Positions 23,608 through 36,284 of a stretch of 64,000 nucleotides of DNA are shown here, piece by piece. The DNA comes from Talpa occidentalis (lineage: Eukaryota > Chordata > Mammalia > Eulipotyphla > Talpidae): positions 87,093,106-87,157,105 of the forward strand of contig NW_023601104.1 in assembly GCF_014898055.3 (NCBI RefSeq). Reading direction: 5' to 3'. Within the stretch, counting starts at the first letter, position 1; every line of letters begins with the position of its first letter. A model generated the notes under the pieces. The model was not told the origin of the DNA, made no database searches, and worked only from the letters and a program-made list of their open reading frames with translations. Position numbers and translations under genes: made by a program.

Positions 23608-24962
23608 CTAAAATTGCCCTATTAGTCCAGGTATTGGGCTCTAGAAAACACTGCATTTGTGGAGAGTCTCATGTACCTCATTTATCTGTATCAGTGGAAA
23701 TCTCAACTTTTTAAGGAATTTTTCTTTCATTTCACCATTTGTGTATTTTCTGAGAAACTCCTTTTGGCTGACTGTTTTTGTTTATTTTTTTACTTGCTCT
23801 ACCTGTTAATCTCTGTGCCAAATCTGTTATGTGTGAATGACTGGATAGAGGATAATTTCTAAGAACTCATTTGTGTTGCAGAAATAAGGAACAGACTTGC
23901 CTCTGTAGGCATCTCTTCTAACAAGTAGGGTAGCCATAGGGTTGCATCATTTATGTTTTGTTTGTACATTATTATTATTTTTTTGGCTTAGTTTTCCATC
24001 CACACAGCCACTCACCTACATCATTTCAAGCAGTTTTTTTTGTTTTTCTCATTGAAAGAATATTTGACAGTCAAGCTTGACACTTATAGAAATGCTAATC
24101 ATTGTTGCCTGTTCTAACAACAAGGCAAACCATTTCTTTTTTCTCTTACATCCTGGAGCATAATTAAACATTTTAAATTAGGGTATAATCTTTAAAACTA
24201 ATATAATTTATTTATTTGGATTCTGCTTAACTTAAAAAAGTCTACTTAGTACTTTCTTTTACATTGTTACCAGTTTGTTCAGAAGTTCATTGATGTTGGA
24301 TCATTAGAGATAATGGGGGAGGATTTTAATTGATAGATTGAGACATTTGAATTCATTAAACTATTTATGTAAAATGAAATTACATCTTCCTTCTTTTAGT
24401 TTTAGGGTTTTACAATAATTGCTTTCAAAAACCAGTTGAGAAACAGTAGTTTTTTGTTTTAATTCCAGTATTTAAGTCAAATCAGACTTTCATTTTGATT
24501 GTTTTGGTCTTAATCTCTGTGTGTGTGTATTTATGTTTCATTACAAATTTCTTATTTTATATTATGATTTGTAATCTATTACAGGTCAGCAAGGATTGAA
24601 ATTAAGGCAATGGTTTAATGTTTTTAGGGCCATCATTAAATAAATCAGGATATGACTTGGAACTGCTGATCCACAAATCTGGGCAGATAGCGGCTTTGAT
24701 TGAATATGTAATCAATATTCAGGTTGTTAGTGAGTAATTTAGCAATAAAAAGTTCTGGCTAATCATACTTTAGTTAGTTGTATCTCTGCCCACTTGCCAC
24801 TCTGTGAAATGGGCTTAATACTTGTAACTACTTCTATTGGTTGAACTTAATTTTAGAGACAGATATTTTGTGTATCTACAGTACTATATATACTTGGTAA
24901 TAGTCAAGTGTTGATTGACTGGAGAGGTCAGATATTTAAAGTTTACATTTTTCCTCTTTAAA

Positions 24963-24964
<2 letters not shown>

Positions 24965-24996
<32 letters not shown>
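24965..24996 (+). repeat. (TG)n microsatellite
   Basis: About 16 uninterrupted TG units. Confidence 0.95.
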
Positions 24997-24997
<1 letters not shown>

Positions 24998-25498
24998 TCT
25001 GGAATATATTCTGTAAAATCCAGTGTGTTAGCTATATTATTTGAATCATTTTTCACATTTTATTATTTGTTTCTCTTAGAGATTACTATTTGATTTTCTG
25101 CTTTTTCATAGTACACAAAGCTGTTCTACTTGATTTTGAATTATGGAGAATCAGATTCAACCTCAGGGAGAATAATAACATTGCATGTACTGAAATAGAT
25201 TTGATGTTTGTAGGTAATAAGTAGTTTTCCTTATATTCAAAGCATATCTTTGCTGTGTATGGGTCTTTTTAGTCTTCCATCTTTTCTATTTTGTTGCATA
25301 CATAATTTTCAATTGTGGTTGGTGGAATAATGCTAATCTACCTCTTCCAAAGATGTTTTATTACATGGCAAAAGAGATTTGGTAGTTGTGATTTAATTAA
25401 GGACTTTGACATAGGGAGTTTCTCTCCTATATTATTTGTTTGCACCCACTTAAGTCTTAAGGGATCTTAAAAGTGAAAGAAAGAGGGAAACAGAAAAG
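24997..25498. other. Stretch with no recognised feature
   Basis: Between the TG microsatellite and the L1 target site. AT-rich, apparently unique intron sequence; together with 23608-24964 nothing could be named. Confidence 0.4.
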
Positions 25499-25509
25499 AA
25501 AGACTAACT

Positions 25510-26200
25510 TCTTTTTTGAATGCTGAGTAATATTCCATGGTATATATGTACCACATCTTCTTGATCCAGTCATCTATTTTTGGGCATTTGGGTTGTTTCC
25601 AAAGCTTAGCTATTGTAAACAGTGCTGCTATAAACATAGGGGTGCAGGTGCTCTTTGGAATTGATGTTTCTGTGTCCTTTGGGTAAATACCTAGGAGTGG
25701 AATTGCTGGATCATATGGAAGCTCTATGTTTAGTAGGTCCAGAAATCTCCACACAGCTCTCCATAGTGGTTGGACCAGTTTGCACTCCCACCAACAGTGC
25801 AGAAGAGTTCCTTTTTCTCCACACCCTCGCCAACATTTGTTGTTGCTAGTTTTTTTAATATGTGCCATTCTCACTGGTGTGAGATGGTATCTCATGGTAG
25901 TTTTGATTTGCATTTCCCTGATTACAAGTGATGTTGAACATTTTTTCATATGTCTGTTGGCCATTTGCATTTCCTCTTCAGAGAAGTTTCTTTTTAGCTC
26001 TTCTGCCCATTTTTTGACTGGGTTATTTTCTTTGTTGTTGCTGAGTCTCATCAGCTCTTTGCAGATTTTTGTGATCAGTCCTTTATCATTAGTGTTGGGT
26101 GCAAAAATGTTCTCCCAGTTGGTGGGGTTTCTCTTTGTTTTTGTTATTGTCTCTTTTGCTGTGCAGAAGCTCTTTAATTTGATGTAGTCCCAGCTGTTTA
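25510..26200 (-). pseudogene. L1 ORF2 protein C-terminal fragment, inverted
   Basis: On the - strand, about 225 open codons encode the ORF2 C-terminal domain: [20 protein letters not shown], the [14 protein letters not shown] stretch, and the cysteine motif C-x3-C-x7-H-x4-C (CWRGCGEKG...HCWWEC), then [12 protein letters not shown] and [10 protein letters not shown]. No reverse transcriptase or endonuclease domain is present, so the copy cannot mobilise itself. The residues outside L1 at each end come from flanking sequence. Confidence 0.93.
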
Positions 26201-26537
26201 TATATACCATGGAATATTACTCAGCATTCAAAAAAGATAAACACATGCAATTTGCAGCAACATGGATGGCGCTGGAAGGGATCATGCTCAGCGAAATAAG
26301 CCAAAAAGAAAAAGAAAAATACCGGATGGTCTCACTCATAGCAGGAATCTAGAAAACTTACATAAGGGACCAGGAAAATGAATATAAGAAAGTGAAAATC
26401 AAAATCAACAAAAAACTATGAACCAGAGACACTTTTTGGGGGGTGGGGGGCGGGAGGGGAAGGATTGGGGTCAGAATGGGGCTTTTGCAATTGTATGGGG
26501 GAATATAAAAATAAAATTTATTATTTAAAAAAAAAAA
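25512..26537 (+). mobile_element. Young 5'-truncated L1 with inverted 5' segment (twin priming)
   Basis: The right part (26200-26526) is sense L1: the last ORF2 codons ending TAG at 26350-26352, a G-rich 3' UTR, AAATAAAA, and a poly(A) to about 26540. The left part (25512-26199) is the preceding ORF2 sequence in the opposite orientation. A 13-bp target duplication, AAAGACTAACTTC, flanks the whole at 25499-25511 and 26538-26550. The ORF2 frame is still open in both parts, so the insertion is recent. The 5'-inversion structure is a known by-product of L1 integration by twin priming. Confidence 0.93.
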
Positions 26538-27239
26538 AAAGACTAACTTCATTTGAGGACTCAACTCATAGTCGATACCTTGAATCCAGAGGAAGGGAGT
26601 TCCAAGCCAAATGTAGGCAGTGTCTGAGAAAGTGGAAAGGCAATCAAAGCAATTCTTCCTGGATTTTCCAGAATGGAATGAATTTTGACGATACCGTGAT
26701 TTTGTTTTTAGCTCAGTGAGACCCATGGAACTTCTGCAGAATTTTAACATAGTAAATTTGCATTGTTTTTAGGCACTGAAATTTGTCATTGCTTGTTACA
26801 TCATCCTTAGAAAACCAATACATCATTAAAATCACAAACATAGATATTTATAATCCTTTTTCTACCTCTAGATTTTCTATATATTAGATAATACTTTATC
26901 CTCTTTGGGCACATTTGCCCACCTTTGGACATTTCGCAGAAAGTTAGGACTATACATGTGATGTTACTTTCAGTCTACTAAAATTAACTTTGAAATGAAC
27001 TATTCTTAACATGTGTGAAATGTGGTATCTTTAAAATGAATAGTTTCCTTACATATTTGATACTCTTCATTTAAATATAACACAATAAAATCAAAGTTCT
27101 CTGGATCATGAATGAACCTGAAATGTAGTTAATTCTTTTTGACGTAGGTTATTGTAAGGCCTTTGTTCACTTATATTCCTACTTTCAAATTTTATTCTTC
27201 TTGTGATTTGTATAGAGGTAATATATTTAGAAGGAAATT

Positions 27240-27435
27240 TAAAAATAAAACCACAAGAAAAACATTAGGAACAGAGATCAGAGAAACAGCATACCCAACC
27301 CCACGAAGCAGGTATGGTGGAGGGCTGATATTCCTGGAGGTGAATGTAGTGTGAGGACATGTACAGGTGTGATCCTGTGCCTTTGTATCTCATACAGTGT
27401 TGTAAACCAATGCTTCCTCAATAAAAACACAACAA
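27240..27435 (+). mobile_element. L1 3' UTR fragment
   Basis: Ends with 'ttgtaaaccaatgcttcctc' and 'aataaaaacacaac', preceded by 'cctgtgcctttgtatctca'. The same text, diverged, occurs at 29054-29325 and (end only) 57770-57850, fitting L1 3' ends of different ages. Confidence 0.55.
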
Positions 27436-28243
27436 AATAGACAACTCAGAACTTGAAGGAAGTGTTACTGTCTTACACTTTGTTGTCTCCTGCCACTGAG
27501 AACTTTACAAAGTTTTCCTTGGTCATTTTTCAAATATCTACTATTCTGTTTTTATTTAGGCTCCCTCTGTCTTTTTAAAATCTTTATTATTTCATGCCAT
27601 CAAGTATTGCAGTAGTTTCTTATTTGCAAAATCTTCTTAACCACTATTCTTTGCCTTCTGTTCCATTGTTCTTCACTTCTGAGCCTACCAGTGCCTCCGA
27701 GTCACATGACTTTCCCAAGCAGGCACACTCTGGTGAATATGTTCAAGTTCACTGGAGCCCAGGTACCCACCATCATTCTCTGGTTTCCCATAAAGCATTT
27801 GGTAAGGGTTGTGTCATTTAGAAATAATCTTGAATATGTTAAAACTAACACAAAAATCATTTACAAGCTTTGGTTTTGAATTTTTTATAACAAATTACTT
27901 GCACCACACCCCTTAATTGACCTCCACCCCACAGCATTTCATTGGAGAAAACACACATGTACTCACACAACAACTGCTGTTCTAATCAGTTCTGCCAGAT
28001 GAATCTTCATTAGATGCAGCTTTGAGCTGATGACTTCTCAGCTCCAAAGCCTTCAGTGACCTTCTCACTGCAGAATAAACTCTTAGAGGAGCCCTGCCAA
28101 TTCCCCCTGCTCTTTTCCTCTGAAAACTTTATCCTTGTTATCACCTTCATTAGTGGGTAGTTTTCTTTGTAACACCCCATTACTGTTAAAACTTTTGGAT
28201 ATAATTGCTTGATATTTGCCATGTGTTGCCTTTTACTCTGGGT

Positions 28244-28295
28244 ATCTGCATATATCTATATCATCTATATCTATATCTATATCTATATATATCTC
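28244..28295 (+). repeat. (ATCTAT)n simple repeat
   Basis: Irregular hexamer repeat 'atctatatctatatctat', about 50 bp. Confidence 0.85.
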
Positions 28296-28969
28296 CTTTG
28301 TTAACTTTTGATCACTGTGTTTTATACTTAAGAAGAAAATAAACATACCTATTAGATGTTTAGGTATGTGCAAGGTAAGTGGATGGATAGATAAATGGAT
28401 ACAGCCTCTTTAGACTGTTTATTATGGTATCTTCATCAGAAGCTTTGCACCCTTCCTCTGTCTACACTGGACACTGAAGTCTGTTCTACCAATCAAAAGG
28501 AAATAAGTACCAATATTGTTATATTCTTAATTCTACTCCTTCAAGGTACAGGACCAAATATGTAACATTAGACATCTCATTATTCCACCAAACTGTCCCG
28601 ATGATGTCTTTTATTAATAGTTGTTTCCACTAAATCTTTTGAAATGGGGATACTTGGCGATAATCCTTTCTCTATTTATCTTCCAGAGTGAAGTCCCAGA
28701 TTCCCTCTAATAGCATTTGGAAAGACTTTGATAATAAGTTCTCCTTTGTAAATTAAACAAATAGTTCATAACATCAACCTTGAGAGATTACAGATTTGCT
28801 TTATTTCCTATTGAGACTATTAACCTTGTATTTTAGTTTTAAAATTCATTTCTTAATCATGTCACACTTTGATAATATTCCTCACCTCAGTCTCCTATAA
28901 GTTATGATGAATCATTATCTCCAGCAGTTCACCCTCATTGTCTTTGAGATAGCCTTAGGGGAATGATAG

Positions 28970-29050
28970 AAGCTAATATTTCTTGAGGACTTGCTAATAC
29001 TCAGGTTTTTATATGCATTATTTAATTTAAGCCTTAGAAATAACTCTGTG
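28970..29050 (+). repeat. MIR remnant, 5' part, interrupted by L1
   Basis: Reads like MIR ('tcttgaggacttgctaat', 'tatatgcattatttaattt', 'ataactctgtga'). The text resumes at about 29410 with 'tattttacagtcaaggcag' and 'ctgagtctggga', so the L1 fragment between them probably inserted into it. Confidence 0.6.
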
Positions 29051-29053
29051 AAC

Positions 29054-29325
29054 CAGGTGGTTTCACTTATTTGTGGAATATAGCGAAACAAAGCAAAGGA
29101 TCAGATGATGTCAAACCAACGACAAGCCATAGAAATCTGACTAAAATTAAGGATACAAGATTGGGGTGGGGGGCACACTGGGGAGAAAGCAGCACAGTGG
29201 GCTGTGTGGACTGAGGGTGTCTTGGTGGGTGTGGTGTGGTGACATGCATCTGAGAAGGTATAAGCCTGTGCCTCTGAGTCACATCCAGTGTTATAAACGA
29301 AAGTTACTGCAATTAAAGAAAAAAA
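29054..29325 (+). mobile_element. L1 3' end fragment
   Basis: Begins with ORF2-end text ('cacttatttgtggaatatag'), continues with a G-rich 3' UTR (GGGGTGGGGGGCACAC), 'aagcctgtgcctctgagtc', 'cagtgttataaacgaaag', and ends in AATTAAAG plus an A-run. Confidence 0.7.
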
Positions 29326-29404
29326 AAATGACCAACAACCAAATAAAATTGCCCAAACTTGGAATAATTAGGTAAATAAGCATCAATAAAGCCCAAAATT
29401 CACC

Positions 29405-29480
29405 TTTAAAATTTTTTTATGAGATTATGAATCCTATTTTACAGTCAAGGCAGCTGAGTCTGGGAGTCAGGTTGTTTCTC
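29405..29480 (+). repeat. MIR remnant, 3' continuation
   Basis: 'ttattttacagtcaaggc', 'agctgagtctgggagtcagg' continues the MIR begun at 28970. Confidence 0.5.
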
Positions 29481-30439
29481 ACAGATTTTATGGTGCATTA
29501 TAGATGGGAGAGGACTTTGTTAATTGGAGGCTTGTGTTCCTGCTACCGTATCACCTATCAGAATGAACCAGTGCAGTTCAGTGAACTTCAATAGGCCTTG
29601 CAAACTAGAAGCAACCTGGCCTCCCTCCCTGGTGACCTATTCCCTCAAGTTGTAATATCAACTTTTTGATAATAATGTTTGTTATAAAGAAAATTGCTGT
29701 CAGAATCTCAGTCTTTTCAGCTCTCATAGTGACTTAACCCACTAGAAATGCTGATTTAGAAGAGAAACTCATTTTTCTGTTTAAGTGTTTACTCCTTAGT
29801 TGTTACAGCTGTTATATTTCCAGGATTTTCATTCATTTCACTTTAGTATGTGACAGCCTCTAATTTCTTGTGTAGCTCACAGGAACAAGTATAAGGCTAA
29901 ACCTAGTAATACAGGTCCTTTGTCTCCCAAACCTTTTCTTATATGTGCCTCTCTTCTTCATGAAGACAGGAAAGTAATAACTGCTCCCTAATCATTCACC
30001 CAAGACCAGCGTTCCTTTTGCACTCTCAAAATTCAGAGTGATGGAAGGGCACTATAGTTTTTAGGTCAACCAATTAGTTTTCATATGCATTTACATAAAT
30101 CCCATGAACAGCTATTTCCAAGAACTATTCTGTCTAATTTGCACTTTTATGGTTCATGAGAAATTTGGCTGGCTTCAAAGCTCTCAAAGTTCACTGGGGT
30201 CAGGGCAGGTAGATATACAACCCATGATCAGTGGTTTCTTCCCTTTTTTGTCTTTAACAAGGTCAGATCTCCCATTTTGAATTTCAGTTGAGTCTGGCCA
30301 TGTTATGGCAGTTGCCCTCAGATTAACATCCCTGTACTTTTATTCTGACTGTAGAATGACTCAAAATACCTTAACAAAGAAACACTTACATCTTAAGAAA
30401 AGAGTTGTAAACTGCAACTGGAAGGATTTAGCTAAGATA

Positions 30440-30655
30440 TGTGAGTACTTTGAAACACTGAGGTTACTAAAACTCAAATTTCTGTAACATTAGAAATGAA
30501 TCCTTTCTTCAGAGATTTTCGGAAGGGGAGACTTCAGTACAATATGATTTGTCTCATCATGAATAATATAACATTCATTTTCATTTTTTTTCTTTGACTA
30601 AACTGTGAACTCTCATTTAAATAAGGGACTGATCTTGCTTTTCAGTACCTTTGTG
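30440..30655 (+). repeat. Dispersed repeat of unknown family, member B
   Basis: Partner of 21170-21395: same order of blocks, including 'gtactttgaaacactgagg', 'gattttcggaaggggag', and 'gaactctcatttaaataagg'. Confidence 0.4.
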
Positions 30656-31584
30656 GCTATCAGTATTTACTATAAATACTTCACAGAGATGTGTATCTAA
30701 GTATCACAATCTGTTATTCCTTCCATATTAATGAGGGTAAGGAAATCCAATGGATTTTCCAAAGTTAGTGTTTGTGTCTTTATTCATGGTGAGGTTAAAT
30801 GTTTTTTAGGACAGTACAGGGAAGATAAAATGCCTGCTATGTGTTATACATCTTCTGAGATACTCTCAAAATGTACCAGTCCTCATAATATTTCACTAAA
30901 GATCGTTATGCTAATGATGTTCATTAAGAGAGGAGAGGAGAAACAGATGCAATTTCAATGAAATACCCCATTTCCAATCATAATTCTTCATGTAAATGTT
31001 ATTCTAAAAATATAAACTGTTTGAAAAGGAAAATGTATGACTATTTAATATGTGGCCTTATTCCAGTTGGAAATCAAGTAAATACAACTCTGGCTAAGTA
31101 GGTTTATATTGTTCTGCAATATTGGTATCCGCATCTATATTATTAAACTCATTTTTGTTTTTGCTTAAATCTATAATTTTTTTCCCCTCTCCTTATCCAG
31201 GAGGCAGAGAAATAATCTAATCAGCTATTAAGCAAGACTGAAAAAAATCTTGATTTAAATACATTAAGGATAATAATTAATAAGAATTTGAATTACCTTA
31301 CTGCCCTTTGGGTTTGAGTTCAATACTAATGCTTTTACACAGTTCTCATTGAAATATCTACCTGTACCTTTGTTTCTTCTTTCTTTGGATATTTGTGGAG
31401 TAAACATTAAAAAGGTGCTTTCTGGTAAAGGGTTACTTGCAGACTGTTTGTCCCTGGCTCTACATTGCTGCCCTTGATGTCTAGAATGAGCTGGAAGGAT
31501 ATCTGTACACCTGACGACTCTGCACACAGTTTTTTATTCATTGATTTTTTTTACTTTATGTAAATTGATAGCCAGTCCATCTGT

Positions 31585-32110
31585 TATAGGACAAGGAGAG
31601 GGTCAGCCCAAACCCCGCAAACCTGCCTATTCTAAATGGGTTCTGCCATCCGCCGCATCAACACAAAACATAGGAGACTTTAATGGGAAGGAACTTTAAT
31701 TAAACTAGGAAACAACACAGGTAAGGCAAGAGTCTAGTTTCTAAATGAAGCACCCAAAGTTACCCATCCCCTCGTAAAAGTCCATCCATATGGATTGGCC
31801 CAGGACAAGCCCCAAAGCCTGCCACAAGTCTAAAGCATCTTCCAGTTCATCAACATCCAGATAAAAGCTGCCATTGTCACCTCCACGGTCTCACCCACAT
31901 CTGTGTCACCCAGTCCACGACCAAAGACAAGCTCAGTTTCTTCACATGTCTCTAGGCTCCATGCGCCTCCTTCAGGTCTCCTGGCTCCATCCTGCTTCCT
32001 TCCTCAGTCTCTTCTTCTGCTTCTCCTCTTGCTGCTCAGCTCCACCCTCCCTTTGGTGGGACAGGAACCTCCCCCTTTCCTGGGGACCACCCTGTTGCAC
32101 ATCTATTACC
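31585..32110 (-). mobile_element. LTR-like element, related to 13960-14520
   Basis: GC-richer than its surroundings. It shares the block 31752-31845 with 14141-14250 ('acccaaagttacccatcc', 'gcctgccacaagtctaaa'). 'gactttaatgggaaggaac' on the reverse strand gives an ATTAAAG polyadenylation-like signal. The two frames in its C-rich tail (31874-32146) are compositional artefacts. Confidence 0.5.
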
Positions 32111-32329
32111 CTACCACTTAATTTATTTATAATTCCCCACTCCTAATTTATGTTATAACCTTATTTTTGTGCAACTCTTGGTGTAAAGTCAGCATTAGAA
32201 AAAGCATAAACATGGTTTGGCTTCAGTGCATGGCTGGCTCTGTGTAAACCAGTCTGATCTCCTTCACGATGGTATTGAGTGGCCTTGCAATCCCCACACC
32301 TCCATAACCATGTCCAGGTGACTAAGCAT

Positions 32330-35300
32330 CTTATTACCTTTCCACAGCTCTAGTTCTTTCTAAATTTCTAGTTTATTTTTTATTTGCAATTTTTATGCAG
32401 TCTTTCGTCAGTTGAGTTTTCCTGCCGGAGCACCTTGCAATGCCTTTATCTTTTTAAATTTCTGCTTCTCAAATATTTTATTCACCTTCCAGCATTTCAG
32501 TCCCAAAGTCCATTTTGTAAAATATTGGTATGTAGTCATTAAGCTATGCTTACTTTTTTTTTATACCCCTTTCCCTTGAAATATCCATTTATTCTTATTA
32601 TTACCAAGGCAGAAGTATTAAATGAGATCCATGGCTGTATAATGCATATTTGGCTGTATGGCTTACTTTTTCTCCTTCAATTCAATTTGTGCTAATGGAA
32701 GTACTTGTATTGCTCAGGCAAGCCATAGGAAAGCCAAAAGTGATTCATTTCAGTGACTCGTGTGTTGTTCCATCGGGTTCTATATGTGAGAGAGACATAC
32801 TCTTTACTTTTCAAAATTCAAATTCAGATGAGGATTTATACAAAATTTACACATAAAGCTGTGAGACATAGCAGTAGTGTATGTTTTTAAAAAGAGACAA
32901 GTTGTTGATAGAGTAGCTCTGGTTGGTTCTAGAGTTCTTTTTTTATGTAGATTTGGTACTGGCAAAGAAGCAGTCACAAAGCATCTATCTGTCCTCCAGG
33001 AGGATGAAGTGCTGTAAGTACCCTGAGGAAATATAACGTGTAGATTAAGGTAACGCTCAGAAGAGGAAGCTTTTCTTTGTGATTTTTGTTACTAGGAATT
33101 TTCCCAGATGTTATTAGCACCTGCTGCTCTGGCTAAATTAGATATATAGCTTTCCTGGTAATAGGAGATAGATGTCTGCTGCTTTCTAAACTGCAAGGGA
33201 ATAAAGGAAACACCTGTGATTTGGAAGATTTGGAGTTAGGTGAGGGAATGAGGGGCTGTATGTTGTCTACAAAAAGAATCTTATATAGTGGTTCTTATTT
33301 ATTTTTGTGCAGAGTATTTCATACATTTTCTCTTTTTATTCCAGGTGAAGGAAGAGAATGAGGAAATAGAACATTTTAGGAGGGAGTGTTCTTAGGGGGA
33401 GTATTGTTTTTCAGATCTTAGTTGTCTCACTATAATTTCTAAAGATCTGTAAAGCAAATGCAGATCTGTAAAGTACCAATGTCTGATTATTCTAACTGCA
33501 AGTTAGAAAATTGCAGTTAATACCATTGAGGAGTTCTAATTTTTTATGCTGCATATTTCCTCCATAAGGAGCTTTTTCTTTTAGATTCTAATTTTTGCAG
33601 TGAGCTACAGTATCATTTTGTCAATGCGGAAGTCTTGTACCAAATTCTAGACTATAATTCTTGGAATTAATAGAACTTTTCCTGCTGTGTATTTGATTTT
33701 CATCAATTTGTATAAGAGGGGACTTGTCTTCAGGAATATATAGTAGGAATAAAAGAGGAATAAATATGTTTGCACTAAAAGGTATTGGGAAAATGAGATT
33801 GGGATAGAGCAAACCTCAACTTAAGAATTGAGTTCCAGTGATTGCTGTAGAAAAGTAACTAAAAACGTAGACAGAATACCTTTGTGTTGTACTGCGTTCA
33901 TGTGCAGGTAGAATTAATGACAACAGACACCTTGTTTTTGTTTCTTTATAGCAATGTAAAGTAGGTATTCAACAGGTAGTTATTGAGTAAAATCATGAGT
34001 GAATGAACCAAGGAGTATCAGAAAGTATTCAAAGCCTGGGGATCTATCTAGAAAGTGACTAAGCATCTCATATTTTTTGTAACAGCAAAGTAAAGTAAAT
34101 TTATAAGCATTTTATTGAAATTTCAGATCTTATCACTCTTGATGAAATACAGAAATTTGTAGTAAGTCCTCACTGTTATCAGCCTCAAATGTGCAAAATA
34201 GTACTTGCTATCTTTTTAAAATTGTGTTTCTTACTTGTTAATATGAACATAAAATAACTTAAAAGCTTTTTATGTCATTACCAGACCTTTCTTTTTCCAT
34301 GGTCCTGAATTTCATGTAAAAATTGGTCTTTTCTAGTTTTATTTGTTTTGGGAGTCTGTCATCAGTGATTAGAACTGATGATAAAGGCATATTAACTTAT
34401 ATAAAATTATTTCTAACTCTGTTTTTATAATTGTGTATGTTTTTATGAATTATGTTAATATATGAACTACTTGAGGACTAAGATCATTTTATTTAGTGAC
34501 TTACATGTCTCTTATCACATTACACACAACAGATGTTGGGCTAATAAACAGATGTGTTGATGAATGGCTATTGAAATTTTCAAAGGTAAAAATGGACCTC
34601 AGGTTTCATAGGTCAAATGAACAAATGTGCTGGCAAGTAGCAGCCCTCCTGAGTTCTGAGTACGTGGTTCCTGGGACTTAGAGCTCATAAGAAGACACAA
34701 CCAAGTGTTTCATGTCAACAACATATCACAGAACCAACTACAGCACCCAGCTTCCATAAAACTTGCTTGACTTATAATATATTCAGTTATTAAGTGGAGA
34801 TAACTTTCTGTTTTTAACTGTTCTGTTTCTACAAACTCACTTCAACCCCTCTGGGTTCTATGTTATGATGGATGACTGTGTTCCATTCTGTTTAAGTTAC
34901 TATTTGGTAAAACTTCCCAGAACACTGTAAGATTTTAGCAATAGCTTCCAGTTAGCTCTTCATCTGTTTTCAAGTGACCTGGCAATCCTACCCTTCTCTC
35001 TGAAGTGGGCTTTGTATGGTCTCCCATTGCCTCAGCCAATTAAGACCTTAAAATTAGGCTTTGAGGAACCCTGTTCATGCTTCCAGGAACATAATAGCAC
35101 CACTTTTCATTGAAGGAGATGAGAAGTGTTTAAGTTTGGCCAGTGAACAAAGCAAGGATAAAAACAAGTGCTAAAATCACAATTAGCCCTGAATATTTTA
35201 ATGCAAAAAGGGTATCAGTTTTTGGACAGTATTCCACCATTATGCTTGATTTCCCTCCATAATTTATGGTTCAGAGTTTTTCACTTCTTATAGAGATAAA

Positions 35301-36284
35301 TATCTTATATATTAAGGCATTTTGAGAAAGGTGCTGCACCCTTATTTTTTGACACAGATAGTTTTGCTACCCTAGATTTAAGTTTAGATTGAATCATTTC
35401 TATTGCCTGCACCCCAAATAAGATCCTGGACTGTAAATTCTTCAAAGGATTTTTCTCTGATTTAGGTGGGAAAGATGAGCAGGCTTGACATTGTGCTATG
35501 ACACTTTTATGGATTTTATGTATTCTTATAAATTATCATTATCATCTAAGAGTGAATGCCTTAACTTCTATTTGTGATAGTTTGACTTGTTTCTCCTTTA
35601 AAGATTCTGGCATTTTGTATTGAACAGTCACTGTCCTTTGCTTATCACATCATCCTTGTGACTAACAAGAATGAAGAGTGACCTCCATGTTGGCAAATGG
35701 TAGAAGGGTTCTCGCTCCCTCTTTATTTGTCAATTGAGAATCAGTTAAGAATATCAAGATTGGTATTCTTGTTTCAGTAATGAAAGTATTTGTAAATAGG
35801 AAACATTTTTAAAGCAGTACTTTACTTAAATCTTGTTTTATAATTTAAATGCTTCAAGTAACTCACTTTTTTCTTGGATTGAGAATGAAAAATATTATTG
35901 ACACTCACATCTATTTAAGTGTATGTTATATTTATGTATTAGCCTCATGCTGATTTTACTCTTAGACTTGCGTTTCTGAATATTTAGCTCTGGAAGCAGC
36001 TCAGTGTTCAGGAACCAGCATGAGGAAGTAATGATTATATCTGTGTTCTGTTCTATCACGGTGATTCTGCCCACAGTGTGACATAATGGATGTTTCTCAG
36101 TAAAGGCATTATGAATATTTTGAAGTATACTCTTCTTTATGATACAGGATTCTCCCTCACATTGAAGGGCATTTGGTTATCCTGGTTTCCAAACACTGGA
36201 AACCATTGACCTTATCCATACTCTGAACAAGAATTCCTTCCCCAACCCCTTCATTCTTTCAGAGAATTATTAGATGTTTTTTCT
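32330..36284. other. Long stretch with almost no recognised feature
   Basis: About 4 kb of AT-rich intron without SINE or clear L1. A MIR/L2-like phrase may exist near 33965-34015 ('ggtattcaacaggtagtta'). No exon with splice sites and long frame was seen. Confidence 0.4.

Noticed and set aside
25655..26187. + strand frames of 64 and 153 codons
   Set aside because: They are antisense shadows of the inverted L1 ORF2 fragment.
27594..27821. 75-codon frame containing Pro/Ser/His-rich peptide
   Set aside because: No splice context or known domain; the sequence looks like an old diverged repeat or unique intron.
31874..32146. 90-codon Pro/Ser/Leu-rich frame, possible signal peptide
   Set aside because: It falls in the C-rich end of the LTR-like element and has no splice sites or similarity that I recognise.
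33340..33400. Possible exon after 'tttattccag' at 33335-33345 (reading through 'gaggaaatag')
   Set aside because: The acceptor looks fair but the frames close within a few codons, no donor follows in phase, and it does not match the expected next CEP128 exon.
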